The notes under the pieces are model-generated. The model ran no database searches and was not told where the DNA came from. It saw only the letters and a list, made by a program, of their open reading frames with translations. This document shows, one piece after another, positions 43,906-52,474 of a stretch of DNA of 64,000 nucleotides. Both the position numbers and the translations under genes were made by a program. This stretch comes from Paracoccaceae bacterium (lineage in GTDB: Bacteria > Pseudomonadota > Alphaproteobacteria > Rhodobacterales > Rhodobacteraceae), in contig JAPUEK010000029.1 of the NCBI GenBank assembly GCA_027492585.1, positions 38,880-102,879 on the forward strand, read 5' to 3'. Numbering within the stretch: position 1 is the first letter of the stretch; each line of letters starts with the position of its first letter.

Positions 43906-45016
43906 GGTGGTCTCCCAAAATCTCGGGGATGGTTTCGGGCGCAAGGCCGCGGAGGCGGGGCGGGGCGTCGGGGCGACCTTCGACGATCAGATCGAAGGCT
44001 CCCTCGCGCCCGGTCAGTGTCAGGGTCGCGGGCTTAGGATGGGCGCAGCCCTTGGCGCAGCCGGAAAGGTGCAGGACCGCCCCCTCCGGCACCAGCAGGG
44101 CAAGCCTGCGGGCGAGGGCGCGGGTCTCCACGCTGGCCGAGGCGCAACCCGGCGCGCCGGTGCAGGCGACGACGCGCAGCAAGGGATCGTCGGCCCGGTC
44201 GATCAGTCCGGGATGCGGCGGCAGATCGGCACAGCCTTCCACCACCACCGACCGCCAGGGGGTCAGCCGCAGCGGCGCCACCGCCAGATGGCGGAGCACT
44301 GCCACCTCCATCTGGCCGAAAGGCAGCGCGCGGCAGGCCCCGAAGGGGGTGGGGCCGGGGCAAAGCGGCGCGCCGGTCAGGGGCGGGGTGGTTGCCTCCA
44401 GCGGTGGCAGCGTCCCGGCGGCGATCCGCTGCGCCATCCGCCCCCCGCCGCCCGCCGCAAACCAGCGGGCGAGGGCCAGGGCGCGGGCGGGGGCCTCGGC
44501 TTCCGTCACCGGCTCACCAAGCACCATGCCATCCGCGCGCAGGATCAGCCCGTCACCGGCCCGCTCAATGCGGATATCGGCGGAGGCGCCGCCCAGCACC
44601 GCCGCCGCCCCCGTGTCCACCGCGAACCCGAATTTCGGCGGGAGCACGGGACCATCCGCCAAAGCCGCCTCAAGCGCCGCGACGAGCCGCGGGGTCGCAT
44701 CCTCTTCGCGCCAGACCGGCGTGGTCAGGATGTTGCGCCGCGCTTCCTGCGCCGGATCGGGGTCCAGAAGCTCCATGTCTGCCAAAGCGGCATGAAGCTC
44801 CGGCAGAGCCGCCGCCCGCACCCCGCGCAATTGCAGATGCGCCCGGCTGCCGAGGTCGATCATCCCGCTGCCTGCCGTCTCCGCCAGATCGGCGAGCCGC
44901 AGCGCCTGCGCCGCCGTCAGCCGCCCGCCATGCGGCCGCACCCGCACCACCAGCCCGTCGCCCGATTCCATCGGGCGCAAGGCACCGGGACACCAGCCTT
45001 TGACCGCGCCGCTCAT
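43889..45016 (-). CDS. cobG: Precorrin-3B synthase
   Basis: A 375-residue nitrite/sulfite-reductase-like iron-sulfur protein. The N-terminal ferredoxin half-domain includes DGLVVRVRPHGGRLTAAQ. The 4Fe-4S cysteines lie in CTGAPGCASASVETRAL (about 290) and LSGCAKGCAHP (about 324). It uses O2 to hydroxylate precorrin-3A at C20, the oxygen-dependent step, so this organism makes B12 by the aerobic route. It is coupled by 4 bases to cobN and overlaps cobH. Confidence 0.94.
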   Translation of the reverse strand: MSGAVKGWCPGALRPMESGDGLVVRVRPHGGRLTAAQALRLADLAETAGSGMIDLGSRAHLQLRGVRAAALPELHAALADMELLDPDPAQEARRNILTTPVWREEDATPRLVAALEAALADGPVLPPKFGFAVDTGAAAVLGGASADIRIERAGDGLILRADGMVLGEPVTEAEAPARALALARWFAAGGGGRMAQRIAAGTLPPLEATTPPLTGAPLCPGPTPFGACRALPFGQMEVAVLRHLAVAPLRLTPWRSVVVEGCADLPPHPGLIDRADDPLLRVVACTGAPGCASASVETRALARRLALLVPEGAVLHLSGCAKGCAHPKPATLTLTGREGAFDLIVEGRPDAPPRLRGLAPETIPEILGDHLAPRL

Positions 45017-48000
45017 CGCATCCCCGCCCGCAGGGAATTGGACCGCGAGGACCAGAGCCCGGCCTCGGCAAGGGCGGCAAAGCAGGCGTCCATCGCGGCA
45101 AGGGCGGCGGGATTCTCGGCGGCAAGGAAGGCGCGAAGATCGGGGTCCGACAGCGTCGCCGCATGGTAGAGGTCGAAGAGATGATCCGGCACCGCCCCCG
45201 ACAGATGGGCAAAGGCCGCAAGATGGTCGAGGGTCGCGGCGATTTCCGCCGCGCCACGGAAGCCATGCCGCCGCATGGCGCCCAGCCAGCGGGGGTTGGC
45301 GGCGCGGGCGCGGGTGACGCGGGCGATCTCTTCGGCCAGCGGGCGGGCGCGGGGCTGGTCCGGCCGGGTGCTGTCGAGGTGGTAAAGCGCCGGTGCCGGT
45401 GCGCCGAGCCGCAGCATGGCCGCCGCAAAGCCCCCCTCGGTCGCGGCATAATCCTCGGCCAGCAGCAGGTCGGTTTCCGGCAGATCCTGTGTATGCACAA
45501 AGACATCCGCGCCGCGCAGCCGCGTCTCCAGAGCCGCCCGCGCCGGATCTCCTGCCGCGCTGTGCGCCGAGGCGGCAAGCCAGGCCTCCCCCGCCGCATG
45601 GCGCGCGGCCTCGGTGAAAACCCCGCCCGTCATGCCGAACCCATAGCGCCCCGGTGCGGGGGCAAAGACGCGGGGGCCGGCGGCGGCGGCGGGATAGGGG
45701 TTCATATCCGCCGCCTCGTCGCGCTCTGCGAGGCTGGCCGCCGCCGCCTCGAAAAGGGTGGCAAGATCGGGGAAGACATCGCGGAAAAGGCCCGAAACGC
45801 GCAGCGAGACCTCGATTCTTGGCCGGTCCAGCAGGGCGAGCGGCACGATCTCATAGCCCGTCACGCGGTCCGACCCCTCCTCCCAGCGGGGGGCGATCCC
45901 GGCGAGATGCAGGGCCATGGCGAACTCTTCCCCCGCGGTCCGCATCGTGGCCGAGCCCCAGAGGTTCACCACCAGCCCGCGCGGATAATCGCCCTGATCC
46001 TGAAGATGGCGGCGGATCAGCTCTTCGGCGAGCTTCACCCCCTGGGCATGGGCGGCACGGGTCGGCACGGCGCGCGGATCGGTGCCGTAAAGAAGCCGCC
46101 CCGTCGGCAGCACATCCGCCCGCCCGCGATAGGGCGAGCCGGAGGGGCCGGGCGCCACGCGTCCGCCCGCAAGCGCATGGAAAAGCCCCGCCCGCTCCGC
46201 CGTGAGCGAGGCGGGGTCGCCCGCCATGCCCGCTTCGGCCGGCGTGCCGCGCCCCCAGATATGCAGGCCCTCGCCGAACTGGCTTTCCTTCAGGTCGCAG
46301 ACGAAGCGGTCGATGCGCGGGATCGCTTCGGCAGGGCTGGCATTGCCGGGCAGGCCGAGGTCATCCTCCACCCCCGTCGCCTGCGCCTCGGCCCGGATCG
46401 CGGCGACAAGGCGGTTGCGGCGGGCGGGGTCGAGGCCGTCGGCGGTCGAATATTCATCCAGAAGCCGCTCCAGCCGGGCGAGCGGCGCGGGCATCCCGGC
46501 CTCGGCCAGCGGCGGCGGCAGATGGCCGAGCGTCAGCGCCCCAAGGCGGCGGCGGGCCTGCGCCGCTTCCCCCGGATCGTTGACGATGAAGGGGTAGAGC
46601 ACCGGCAGGGCGCCGGTCAGCGCCTCGGGCCAGCAGGTGGCGGACAGGGCCGCCGCCTTGCCGGGGAGCCATTCCAGCGTGCCATGCGCGCCCAGATGGA
46701 TCAGCGCATCGGCCGCGAAGCCCTGCCGCAGCCAAAGGTAGAAGGCGACATAGGCATGGGAGGGCAGACGCTCCATGTCATGATATTCGCCCTCGCGGTC
46801 GGTTGCAGGGCTCCGTTCCGGTTGCAACGCGATGAGGAGCTTGCCGCGCAGGGTGGCGGCAAAGGCGAAGGCGCCGTCCCGAAGCGCGGGGTCGCGTTCC
46901 GGGGCGCCATGGGTCCGGATCAGCGCGGCGCGCAGGTCCTCCGGCAGGGTTTGCAGGGCGGCCAGATACTCCGCCAGCGGCCAGCGGATCGTGTCGCAAA
47001 GCGCCCCGGTCAGCGGCGCGCCCGGCGGTGCGTCATGGCCCGCGTCTGCCAGATCGGCGGCAATCGCCTCGGCGGAGGCGAGCGCGTCCAGCCCGACGGC
47101 ATGGGCCATCCGATGCACCTTGCCGGGATAGGTGGACAGGATCAGCGCCAGCCGCTTTTCCGCAGCGGGCGTGGTGGCCAGCCGGTGCCAGGCCGCGACG
47201 CGGGCGACGGTGGCGGCGATCCGGTCGGGATCGGCCCGATGCGCCTGTCCGGCGAATTGCAGATCCGGGTCGAGGGCTGTGCGGTCCTTGAAGGCGATCA
47301 CCCCGGCGGCGATGCGGCCATCCACCTCCGGCAGGGCGACATGCATGGCGAGATCGGAGGGCGAAAGGCCCCGTGCCGCCTCGGCCCAGCTTGCCCGGTC
47401 GGAAGTGGCATGGATGACCTGAAACACCGGCACTCCGGCGGCATCGAGCGGCGAAGCCGCTCCGCTGCGCCCCGAAAAGGCGGTCGCATTGACAACGGCG
47501 GCAGGGCAGAGGCGCGGCAGGGCCTCCTCCAGCCAGCGGGCGGCGGCGGGGTCCTTGAGGCTCGGCAGGAAAAGGCCCATGGCGCGGAAGCCCGCCGCCT
47601 CGAAGCCTTCGATCAGGGCGGCGATGCCATGGGTATCGGCGGCGGCCAGCCAGGCGCGGTAGAAGGGCAGCAGGATCAGCGGCTTGCCTGCCGGTCCGGG
47701 CTCCGCCGCCAGCCCCTGCGCCGGATGCCAGAAGCCGAAGGCCGGCAGGCTCTTCGGCCCCGGCACCGGCCCGGCATAAAGACCTGCCGCAAGCGCCAGC
47801 TGGGCAAGCGCGCCCTGGGCGGCGATCTCTCCCCCCGCCTCGCAGAGACCGGAAAGCCGCCGCAGGGTGGAGACGGGCAGGGTGGAGGCGGCATCGAGTG
47901 CGGGGTCCGGGCGGCCATCGGCAGGCAGGATCGCAAGGGCGATCCCCTTCTGCCGGGCGAGGGACGACACCTGCTCCACCCCATAGGCCCACCAGGGCTG

Positions 48001-48279
48001 CCCGCCGATCAGCCGGATCAGGATGCCCTTCACGCCGCAAAGCGTGCGCTCGATATAGGTATCGACCGACAGGGGATGGGTCAGCGCCGAAAGATTGGCG
48101 AGCCGCAGGGTCGGGGGGGTGGTCCCCGCCATCCGACGCGCCCGATGATACCCGGCCGCGAAAGCGCCAAGGTCGCTGTCCGAAAAGGACAGGACCACCA
48201 GATCCGCGGGCGTCTGCCCGAGATCGCGGGGGCTGTCGCTTTCCTCCAGCCCATGGCTTTCGCGGAAAAGGACGTGCAT
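45013..48279 (-). CDS. cobN: Cobaltochelatase subunit CobN
   Basis: A 1088-residue large chelatase subunit that inserts cobalt into hydrogenobyrinic acid a,c-diamide together with CobS and CobT, which are not in the window. Typical CobN/BchH-family blocks include VKGILIRLIGGQPWWAYGVEQ (in part, near 84), LSTYPGKVHRMAHAVGLDA (about 385), LIHLGAHGTLEWLPGKAAALS (in part, about 520), and DVFVHTQDLPETDLL (about 925). It is shorter than the roughly 1275 residues of the Pseudomonas denitrificans protein but within the range of shorter homologues. Its start overlaps the cobW stop by one base. Confidence 0.95.
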   Translation of the reverse strand: MHVLFRESHGLEESDSPRDLGQTPADLVVLSFSDSDLGAFAAGYHRARRMAGTTPPTLRLANLSALTHPLSVDTYIERTLCGVKGILIRLIGGQPWWAYGVEQVSSLARQKGIALAILPADGRPDPALDAASTLPVSTLRRLSGLCEAGGEIAAQGALAQLALAAGLYAGPVPGPKSLPAFGFWHPAQGLAAEPGPAGKPLILLPFYRAWLAAADTHGIAALIEGFEAAGFRAMGLFLPSLKDPAAARWLEEALPRLCPAAVVNATAFSGRSGAASPLDAAGVPVFQVIHATSDRASWAEAARGLSPSDLAMHVALPEVDGRIAAGVIAFKDRTALDPDLQFAGQAHRADPDRIAATVARVAAWHRLATTPAAEKRLALILSTYPGKVHRMAHAVGLDALASAEAIAADLADAGHDAPPGAPLTGALCDTIRWPLAEYLAALQTLPEDLRAALIRTHGAPERDPALRDGAFAFAATLRGKLLIALQPERSPATDREGEYHDMERLPSHAYVAFYLWLRQGFAADALIHLGAHGTLEWLPGKAAALSATCWPEALTGALPVLYPFIVNDPGEAAQARRRLGALTLGHLPPPLAEAGMPAPLARLERLLDEYSTADGLDPARRNRLVAAIRAEAQATGVEDDLGLPGNASPAEAIPRIDRFVCDLKESQFGEGLHIWGRGTPAEAGMAGDPASLTAERAGLFHALAGGRVAPGPSGSPYRGRADVLPTGRLLYGTDPRAVPTRAAHAQGVKLAEELIRRHLQDQGDYPRGLVVNLWGSATMRTAGEEFAMALHLAGIAPRWEEGSDRVTGYEIVPLALLDRPRIEVSLRVSGLFRDVFPDLATLFEAAAASLAERDEAADMNPYPAAAAGPRVFAPAPGRYGFGMTGGVFTEAARHAAGEAWLAASAHSAAGDPARAALETRLRGADVFVHTQDLPETDLLLAEDYAATEGGFAAAMLRLGAPAPALYHLDSTRPDQPRARPLAEEIARVTRARAANPRWLGAMRRHGFRGAAEIAATLDHLAAFAHLSGAVPDHLFDLYHAATLSDPDLRAFLAAENPAALAAMDACFAALAEAGLWSSRSNSLRAGMR

Positions 48280-49295
48280 CAGGCCAGCGCCGCCTGCACC
48301 TTCGCGCGGTCGAGATCGCCCTTTTCGGCGATCACCACCAGCCGGCCCTGACGGTCGCCGGCGCCCCAGGGCCGGTCGTACTGATGCCGCACCCGCGCGC
48401 CCACCGCCTGCACCAGAAGCCGCAGGGGCTTGCCCGCGACCGCGACATGGCCCTTCACCCGCAGCACCTTCTGCGCGGTGGCGAGAGCCGCCACCTTGGC
48501 GGCGAAAGCCTCCGGGTCGGATTGCTCGGGCAGGTCGATGACCAGAGTGTCGAAGTCGTCGTGGTCGTGCTCCTCCTCGCCGTCATGGTGGGAGGGGCGG
48601 GCGTCGATGCTGTCCTCCGCCGCCGCGCCAAGGCCCAGCACCACCCGCGCGTCGATGACGCCCTCGGTCAGATCGAGCATCGGCAGGGTGCGCGGCGCCT
48701 CGGCGGCGATCGCGGCGCGGGCGGCGGCGAGCCCCTCGGCCCCGGCGAGATCGGCCTTGGACAGGAGCACCAGATCGGCACAGGCGATCTGATCCTCGAA
48801 GACCTCCGACAACGGGGTTTCGTGATCGACCCCGGCAAGATCGCCGGGCTTGGCCGGGTCGGGGGCGAAATGGCCCGCGGCAACCGCCTCGGCATCGGCG
48901 ACAGCCACCACACCGTCGATGGTGATGCGGCTCCGCAGGGCGGGCCAGTCGAAGGCTTTCAGAAGCGGTTTCGGCAGGGCGAGACCCGAGGTCTCGATGA
49001 CGATGTGATCCGGGCGCGGCTCCCGCGCCATCAATTGCTCGATGGCGGGGATGAATTCATCGGCGACCGTGCAGCAGATGCAGCCGTTGGTCAGCTCGAC
49101 GATATTGGCCTCCGGGCAATTGGCATCGGCGCAGGCGCGGATGAGATCGCCATCCACCCCCACGTCGCCGAATTCATTGACCAGAACCGCCAGCCGCCGC
49201 CCCTCCGGGTTCTGCAACAGATGGCGGATGAGCGTGGTCTTCCCCGCGCCCAGAAAGCCGGTGATGATGGTGACGGGGGTTTTTTCCAGCGACAT
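48279..49295 (-). CDS. cobW: CobW GTPase-family metal chaperone
   Basis: A 338-residue G3E GTPase. The P-loop ITGFLGAGKTTLIRHLL is at residues 10-26, the metal-binding CxCC motif is in LTNGCICCTVADEF (about 72), and a His/Asp/Glu-rich loop DARPSHHDGEEEHDHDD (about 225-241) can bind metal. CobW probably delivers cobalt to the CobNST chelatase. The start at 49295 has AGGTC upstream and is one base from the DUF1636 stop, so translation is coupled. Confidence 0.95.
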   Translation of the reverse strand: MSLEKTPVTIITGFLGAGKTTLIRHLLQNPEGRRLAVLVNEFGDVGVDGDLIRACADANCPEANIVELTNGCICCTVADEFIPAIEQLMAREPRPDHIVIETSGLALPKPLLKAFDWPALRSRITIDGVVAVADAEAVAAGHFAPDPAKPGDLAGVDHETPLSEVFEDQIACADLVLLSKADLAGAEGLAAARAAIAAEAPRTLPMLDLTEGVIDARVVLGLGAAAEDSIDARPSHHDGEEEHDHDDFDTLVIDLPEQSDPEAFAAKVAALATAQKVLRVKGHVAVAGKPLRLLVQAVGARVRHQYDRPWGAGDRQGRLVVIAEKGDLDRAKVQAALA

Positions 49296-49296
49296 G

Positions 49297-49665
49297 TCAG
49301 ACCTCCAGAGGCGGGATGCGGGCAATGGTGTTCTTGCGGATGATCTCGGGGCGCTGCCGCCATGGCACCAGCCCGTCCGGCGTTTCGGCATAGGCGCGGA
49401 TCATGGCGATGAGATCGGCCAGATCGCGGTCGGGGTCGAGCGCGCCCTGCACATAGGTCCAGCGGCCGGGGCCGCGGAAGGCGACGACGCAGCCGCGCGT
49501 GCAGGCGGACAGGCATTCCTGCCGGTGATGGGCGATCCCTTCCGCCGTCAGCGCGTCAGAAAGCCGCGCCCCGTCGCGGGGGGCGCCCGCGTCCGGTGCG
49601 GCCATGCCCTCCGGCCTTACAAGACGGCAGGTGGTGCAGACCACCAGAGACATCGCTTCGGCCAT
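49297..49665 (-). CDS. DUF1636 metal-binding protein
   Basis: A 122-residue DUF1636 protein with four or more cysteines: VVCTTCRL near residue 8 and ECLSACTRGCVVAF (about 50-63), then GRWTYVQGAL, and the conserved end DGLVPWRQRPEIIRKNTIARIPPL (in part). The CxxC and CxxxCxxxC pattern suggests a metal or Fe-S site. It is common beside cobW in alphaproteobacteria, but the function is unknown; cobalt handling is a fair guess. It is the first gene after the cobalamin riboswitch. AGGGG lies five bases before the ATG. Confidence 0.85.
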   Translation of the reverse strand: MAEAMSLVVCTTCRLVRPEGMAAPDAGAPRDGARLSDALTAEGIAHHRQECLSACTRGCVVAFRGPGRWTYVQGALDPDRDLADLIAMIRAYAETPDGLVPWRQRPEIIRKNTIARIPPLEV

Positions 49666-49787
49666 CTGGCCCCTTTCGCGCGCAAGCGCCGTCGGGCGGA
49701 AAGGGGAAGGACAGCCAGAAAGCCTGAGGCGCCAGTGCTGCCAAAGGCATGACCGGACTGCGGCTCACCCCGGCCGCGGAAATCGGA

Positions 49788-49808
49788 TGATGCCCATGAG
49801 GGGCATCA
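49788..49808 (-). promoter_or_regulatory. Hairpin downstream of the cobalamin aptamer
   Basis: An 8-bp stem (TGATGCCC / GGGCATCA, 49788-49808) directly follows the B12 box on the leftward transcript. There is no T-run, so it is not a simple intrinsic terminator. It may be part of the riboswitch expression platform or a Rho-related structure. It lies about 120 bases before the DUF1636 start. Confidence 0.45.
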
Positions 49809-49810
49809 CA

Positions 49811-49989
49811 TGCTGGCAGGTCTCCCGGCTTGCGGATTTCAGGGTCGCCCCTGTCGGTCGCCCTGCCTTCCCGGCTTTTTCAGCCAGTGGCGGTCGGACG
49901 ACCTCTCCGGTCACGGTCGCGGGGGCGGCTACGTCTCGGCCGAAGCCTATCGTATTCCCTCTTCGCCTGCCCTATGGCAGGAACCAGCA
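49811..49989 (-). promoter_or_regulatory. Cobalamin riboswitch upstream of DUF1636-cobW-cobN operon
   Basis: Read leftward, the sequence contains AGGGAATACGATAGGC, then GCCGCCCCCGCGACCGTGACCG (in part), and ends in the B12 box AAGCCGGGAGACCTGCC at 49831-49815. Closing stem TGCTGG / CCAGCA (49989-49984 with 49816-49811) sets the boundaries. These are the conserved parts of the adenosylcobalamin aptamer. It should repress the long leftward cob operon when cobalamin is plentiful. Its 5' end is only about 50 bases from the divergent cobO start. Confidence 0.9.
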
Positions 49990-50039
49990 ACGGCGACAGC
50001 CAAGCCACGACCGCATCCTCTTGTCAAGCGAGGCCCGGA

Positions 50040-50690
50040 ATGACCAAGACGCCAAACCCCTCCGCAGATGCTTCCGGCGTGAGCGCCGAAGAGGCCGCCC
50101 GCCATGCCGGCAAGAAGGCGAAGATCAAGGCGGCGCGCGACCGCATGATGGAAGGCAAGACCGGCGAGAAGGGGCTGATCCTCGTTCTGACCGGGCCGGG
50201 AAAGGGCAAATCCTCCTCCGCCTTCGGGATGATCCTGCGCTGCATCGCCCATGGGATGCCCTGCGCCGTGGTGCAGTTCATCAAGGGCGCCATGGCGACC
50301 GGCGAGCGGGAACTGCTGCTGCGGCATTTCGGCGATCTCTGCCAGTTCCACACGATGGGCGAGGGCTTCACCTGGGAGACGCAGGACCTCGCCCGCGACA
50401 GGGCGGCGGCGGCGGCGGGCTGGGAAAAGGCCAAGGCGCTGATCCGCGACCCCCGGAACCGGATGGTGCTGCTCGACGAGATCAACATCGCGCTACGCTA
50501 TGACTATCTGGATGTGGCCGAGGTCGCCGCCTTCCTGCGCGACGAAAAGCCGCCGATGACCCATGTGGTCCTGACCGGCCGCAATGCGAAGCCGGAGGTG
50601 CTGGAGATCGCCGATCTGGTGACGGAAATGGCCGTGGTGAAACATCCCTTCCGCGACGGGATCAAGGCGCAGCCGGGGGTGGAGTTCTGA
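50040..50690 (+). CDS. cobO: Cob(I)yrinic acid a,c-diamide adenosyltransferase
   Basis: A 216-residue CobO/BtuR protein. The P-loop VLTGPGKGKSSSAFGMIL is at residues 41-58, followed by AVVQFIKGAMATGE, VLLDEINIALRYDYL (about 143) and HVVLTGRNAKPEVLEIADLVTEM (in part). It transfers adenosyl from ATP to the corrinoid cobalt. ATG 50040 has GAGGCCCGG upstream. It is divergent from the riboswitch-controlled operon and is not itself preceded by a riboswitch on its own strand. Confidence 0.94.
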   Translation: MTKTPNPSADASGVSAEEAARHAGKKAKIKAARDRMMEGKTGEKGLILVLTGPGKGKSSSAFGMILRCIAHGMPCAVVQFIKGAMATGERELLLRHFGDLCQFHTMGEGFTWETQDLARDRAAAAAGWEKAKALIRDPRNRMVLLDEINIALRYDYLDVAEVAAFLRDEKPPMTHVVLTGRNAKPEVLEIADLVTEMAVVKHPFRDGIKAQPGVEF

Positions 50691-50703
50691 GGCAGGCCGG
50701 GCA

Positions 50704-50766
50704 AGGGGGCGCTGCCCCCTCGTCGCTGCGCGCCTCACCCCCGGGATATTTGCGGCAAGATGAAAG
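50704..50766 (+). repeat. Dispersed hairpin-GGATATTT-GATGAAAG repeat, copy 1
   Basis: Just after cobO, a 7-bp hairpin (AGGGGGC-GCT-GCCCCCT, 50704-50720) is followed by a GC-rich linker and the 29-base core at 50738-50766, whose key parts are GGGATATTTGCGGC and AAGATGAAAG. The exact inverse complement of the core occurs at 50893-50921, and related copies occur near 52447, 54909 and the right window edge. The hairpin may act as a terminator for cobO. Confidence 0.8.
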
Positions 50767-50892
50767 GCAACGAAATGTTAACCGAATCGTCCCAGCCTGA
50801 TCCGGCGGTACAGGGAGGGATCCCGATGACCGCGCAAGGTGAAAGCGCCGCGCCTCCCCCGCGCAAGCGGCCCGAGGTGCGGCGCAATGCGT

Positions 50893-50960
50893 CTTTCATC
50901 TTGCCGCAAATATCCCGGGGGAGGCGGCGCAGCCGGCGGGGGCGGAGCCCCCTTTCTTTC
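50893..50960 (-). repeat. Dispersed repeat, copy 2 (inverted)
   Basis: The 29-base core at 50893-50921 is the exact reverse complement of copy 1. Its hairpin partner is GGGGGC-GGA-GCCCCC at 50938-50952, followed on the + strand by a pyrimidine-rich TTTCTTTCTT, so it can also act as a rightward terminator before cobQ. The two copies face each other across 126 bases (50767-50892) that contain no recognisable gene. Confidence 0.8.
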
Positions 50961-50974
50961 TTCGGGGGCGGCCT

Positions 50975-52417
50975 GTGAAGGCGTTGATGATCCAGGGAAC
51001 CGGCTCCAATGTCGGCAAGTCTCTGCTGGTGGCGGGTCTCTGCCGGGCGGCGCTTCGGCGGGGGCTGAAGGTGCTGCCCTTCAAGCCGCAGAACATGTCG
51101 AACAATGCCGCCGTGACGGCCGATGGCGGCGAGATCGGCCGAGCGCAGGCCTTGCAGGCGCTTGCCTGCGGGGTGGAGCCGGTGGTGGATATGAACCCGG
51201 TGCTGCTGAAGCCCGAAAGCGATGTCGGCGCGCAGGTGATCGTGCAGGGGCGGCGGCTGGCGACCCTCAAGGCGCGGGAGTATTTCGGGTTGAAGCCGCA
51301 GCTTGCCGCAGCGGTGCAGGAGAGTTTCGCGCGGCTGAAGTCGCAGGCCGATCTGGTGATCGTCGAAGGCGCAGGCAGTCCGGCGGAGGTCAATCTCCGC
51401 GCCGGCGATATTGCCAACATGGGCTTTGCGCGGGCGGCGGATGTGCCGGTGGTGCTGGCCGGGGATATCGACCGGGGCGGGGTGATCGCCCAGATCGTCG
51501 GCACGCAGGCGGTGCTGGAGCCGGGCGACAATGCCCTGATCGCGGGCTTTCTCATCAACCGCTTCCGCGGCGATCCCCGGCTTTTCGACGCGGGCTACCG
51601 GATGATCGAGGAGCGGACCGGCTGGCGCGGCTTCGGCGTCGTGCCGTGGTTTGCGGGCGCGCGGCTGTTGCCGGCGGAGGATGCGCTCGACCTTGCGGCG
51701 GCGGGGGAGGGGCCGGTGAAGGTCTGCTGCCTCGCTTTGTCGCGGATCGCCAATTTCGACGATCTCGACCCGCTGAAGATGGAGGCGGGGCTGAGCGTGC
51801 AGATGATCCTGCCCGGTCAGGCCCTGCCCGGCGATGCGGATCTGGTGATCCTGCCCGGCACGAAATCGACGCGGGGGGATCTGGCCTTTCTGCGCGCGCA
51901 GGGCTGGGATGTGGATCTGCTCGCCCACCGGCGGCGGGGCGGGCGGCTTCTGGGGCTCTGCGGCGGCTATCAGATGCTGGGCCGCAGCGTTGCCGATCCG
52001 GAGGGGATCGAGGGGGAGCCGGGGGTGACGCCGGGCCTCGGCCTTCTCGATGTGGATACGGTGATGCACCCCGACAAGCGGCTGGCGCGGGTGCAGGCGG
52101 TCCATACCTCCAGCGGTCTCGCGGTCTCGGGCTATGAGATCCACATCGGGCGGACGGAGGGTGCCGATTGCGCCCGGCCCTTTGCCCATGTCGGGGGGCT
52201 GGCCGAGGGCGCGCGTTCGGCCGATGGCCGGGTGGAGGGCAGTTATCTGCACGGGCTTTTCGCCGAGGATGCCTTCCGCGCGGCCTATCTGGCCGGGCTC
52301 GGGGCGGTTCCGGGTGGCGTGGTCTATGGGGCCGGGGTGGAGCAGGTGCTCGACGATCTCGCGGCGCATCTGGAGGCGCATGTGGATGTGGAGGGGCTGC
52401 TGGCGCTTGCCCGGTGA
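50975..52417 (+). CDS. cobQ: Cobyric acid synthase
   Basis: A 480-residue glutamine amidotransferase that amidates side chains b, d, e and g. The N-terminal P-loop [20 protein letters not shown] (residues 5-24 in part), [23 protein letters not shown] (in part), and the C-terminal class I glutaminase with [16 protein letters not shown] (about 290) and the nucleophile Cys in [12 protein letters not shown] (about 328) are clear. The start is GTG 50975, which gives the family-typical beginning; ATG 50987 would cut four residues. It stands alone between repeat copies. Confidence 0.95.
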   Translation: MKALMIQGTGSNVGKSLLVAGLCRAALRRGLKVLPFKPQNMSNNAAVTADGGEIGRAQALQALACGVEPVVDMNPVLLKPESDVGAQVIVQGRRLATLKAREYFGLKPQLAAAVQESFARLKSQADLVIVEGAGSPAEVNLRAGDIANMGFARAADVPVVLAGDIDRGGVIAQIVGTQAVLEPGDNALIAGFLINRFRGDPRLFDAGYRMIEERTGWRGFGVVPWFAGARLLPAEDALDLAAAGEGPVKVCCLALSRIANFDDLDPLKMEAGLSVQMILPGQALPGDADLVILPGTKSTRGDLAFLRAQGWDVDLLAHRRRGGRLLGLCGGYQMLGRSVADPEGIEGEPGVTPGLGLLDVDTVMHPDKRLARVQAVHTSSGLAVSGYEIHIGRTEGADCARPFAHVGGLAEGARSADGRVEGSYLHGLFAEDAFRAAYLAGLGAVPGGVVYGAGVEQVLDDLAAHLEAHVDVEGLLALAR

Positions 52418-52446
52418 GGGCGGTCTTGGGGCTGGCCGGGTGTCGT

Positions 52447-52470
52447 GGATATTTGGGCCAGTATGAAAGG
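52447..52470 (+). repeat. Dispersed repeat, copy 3 (partial)
   Basis: GGATATTTGGGCCAGTATGAAAGG lies between the cobQ stop and the convergent hypothetical gene. It carries the GGATATTT and ATGAAAGG parts of the core but no clear hairpin. (The 24-base element is described by its two end blocks: GGATATTT and TATGAAAGG.). Confidence 0.65.
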
Positions 52471-52474
52471 CCGT

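Noticed and set aside
45163..48351. A 1062-codon open frame antisense to cobN
   Set aside because: High GC and biased third positions keep the complementary frame of cobN open. The translation is Gly/Arg/Gln-rich without domain pattern, whereas cobN is unmistakable.
50760..50978. A 72-codon frame between the inverted repeats before cobQ
   Set aside because: It runs through the repeat core and hairpin, is Pro/Arg/Ser-rich and ends inside the cobQ start. I treat it as non-coding.
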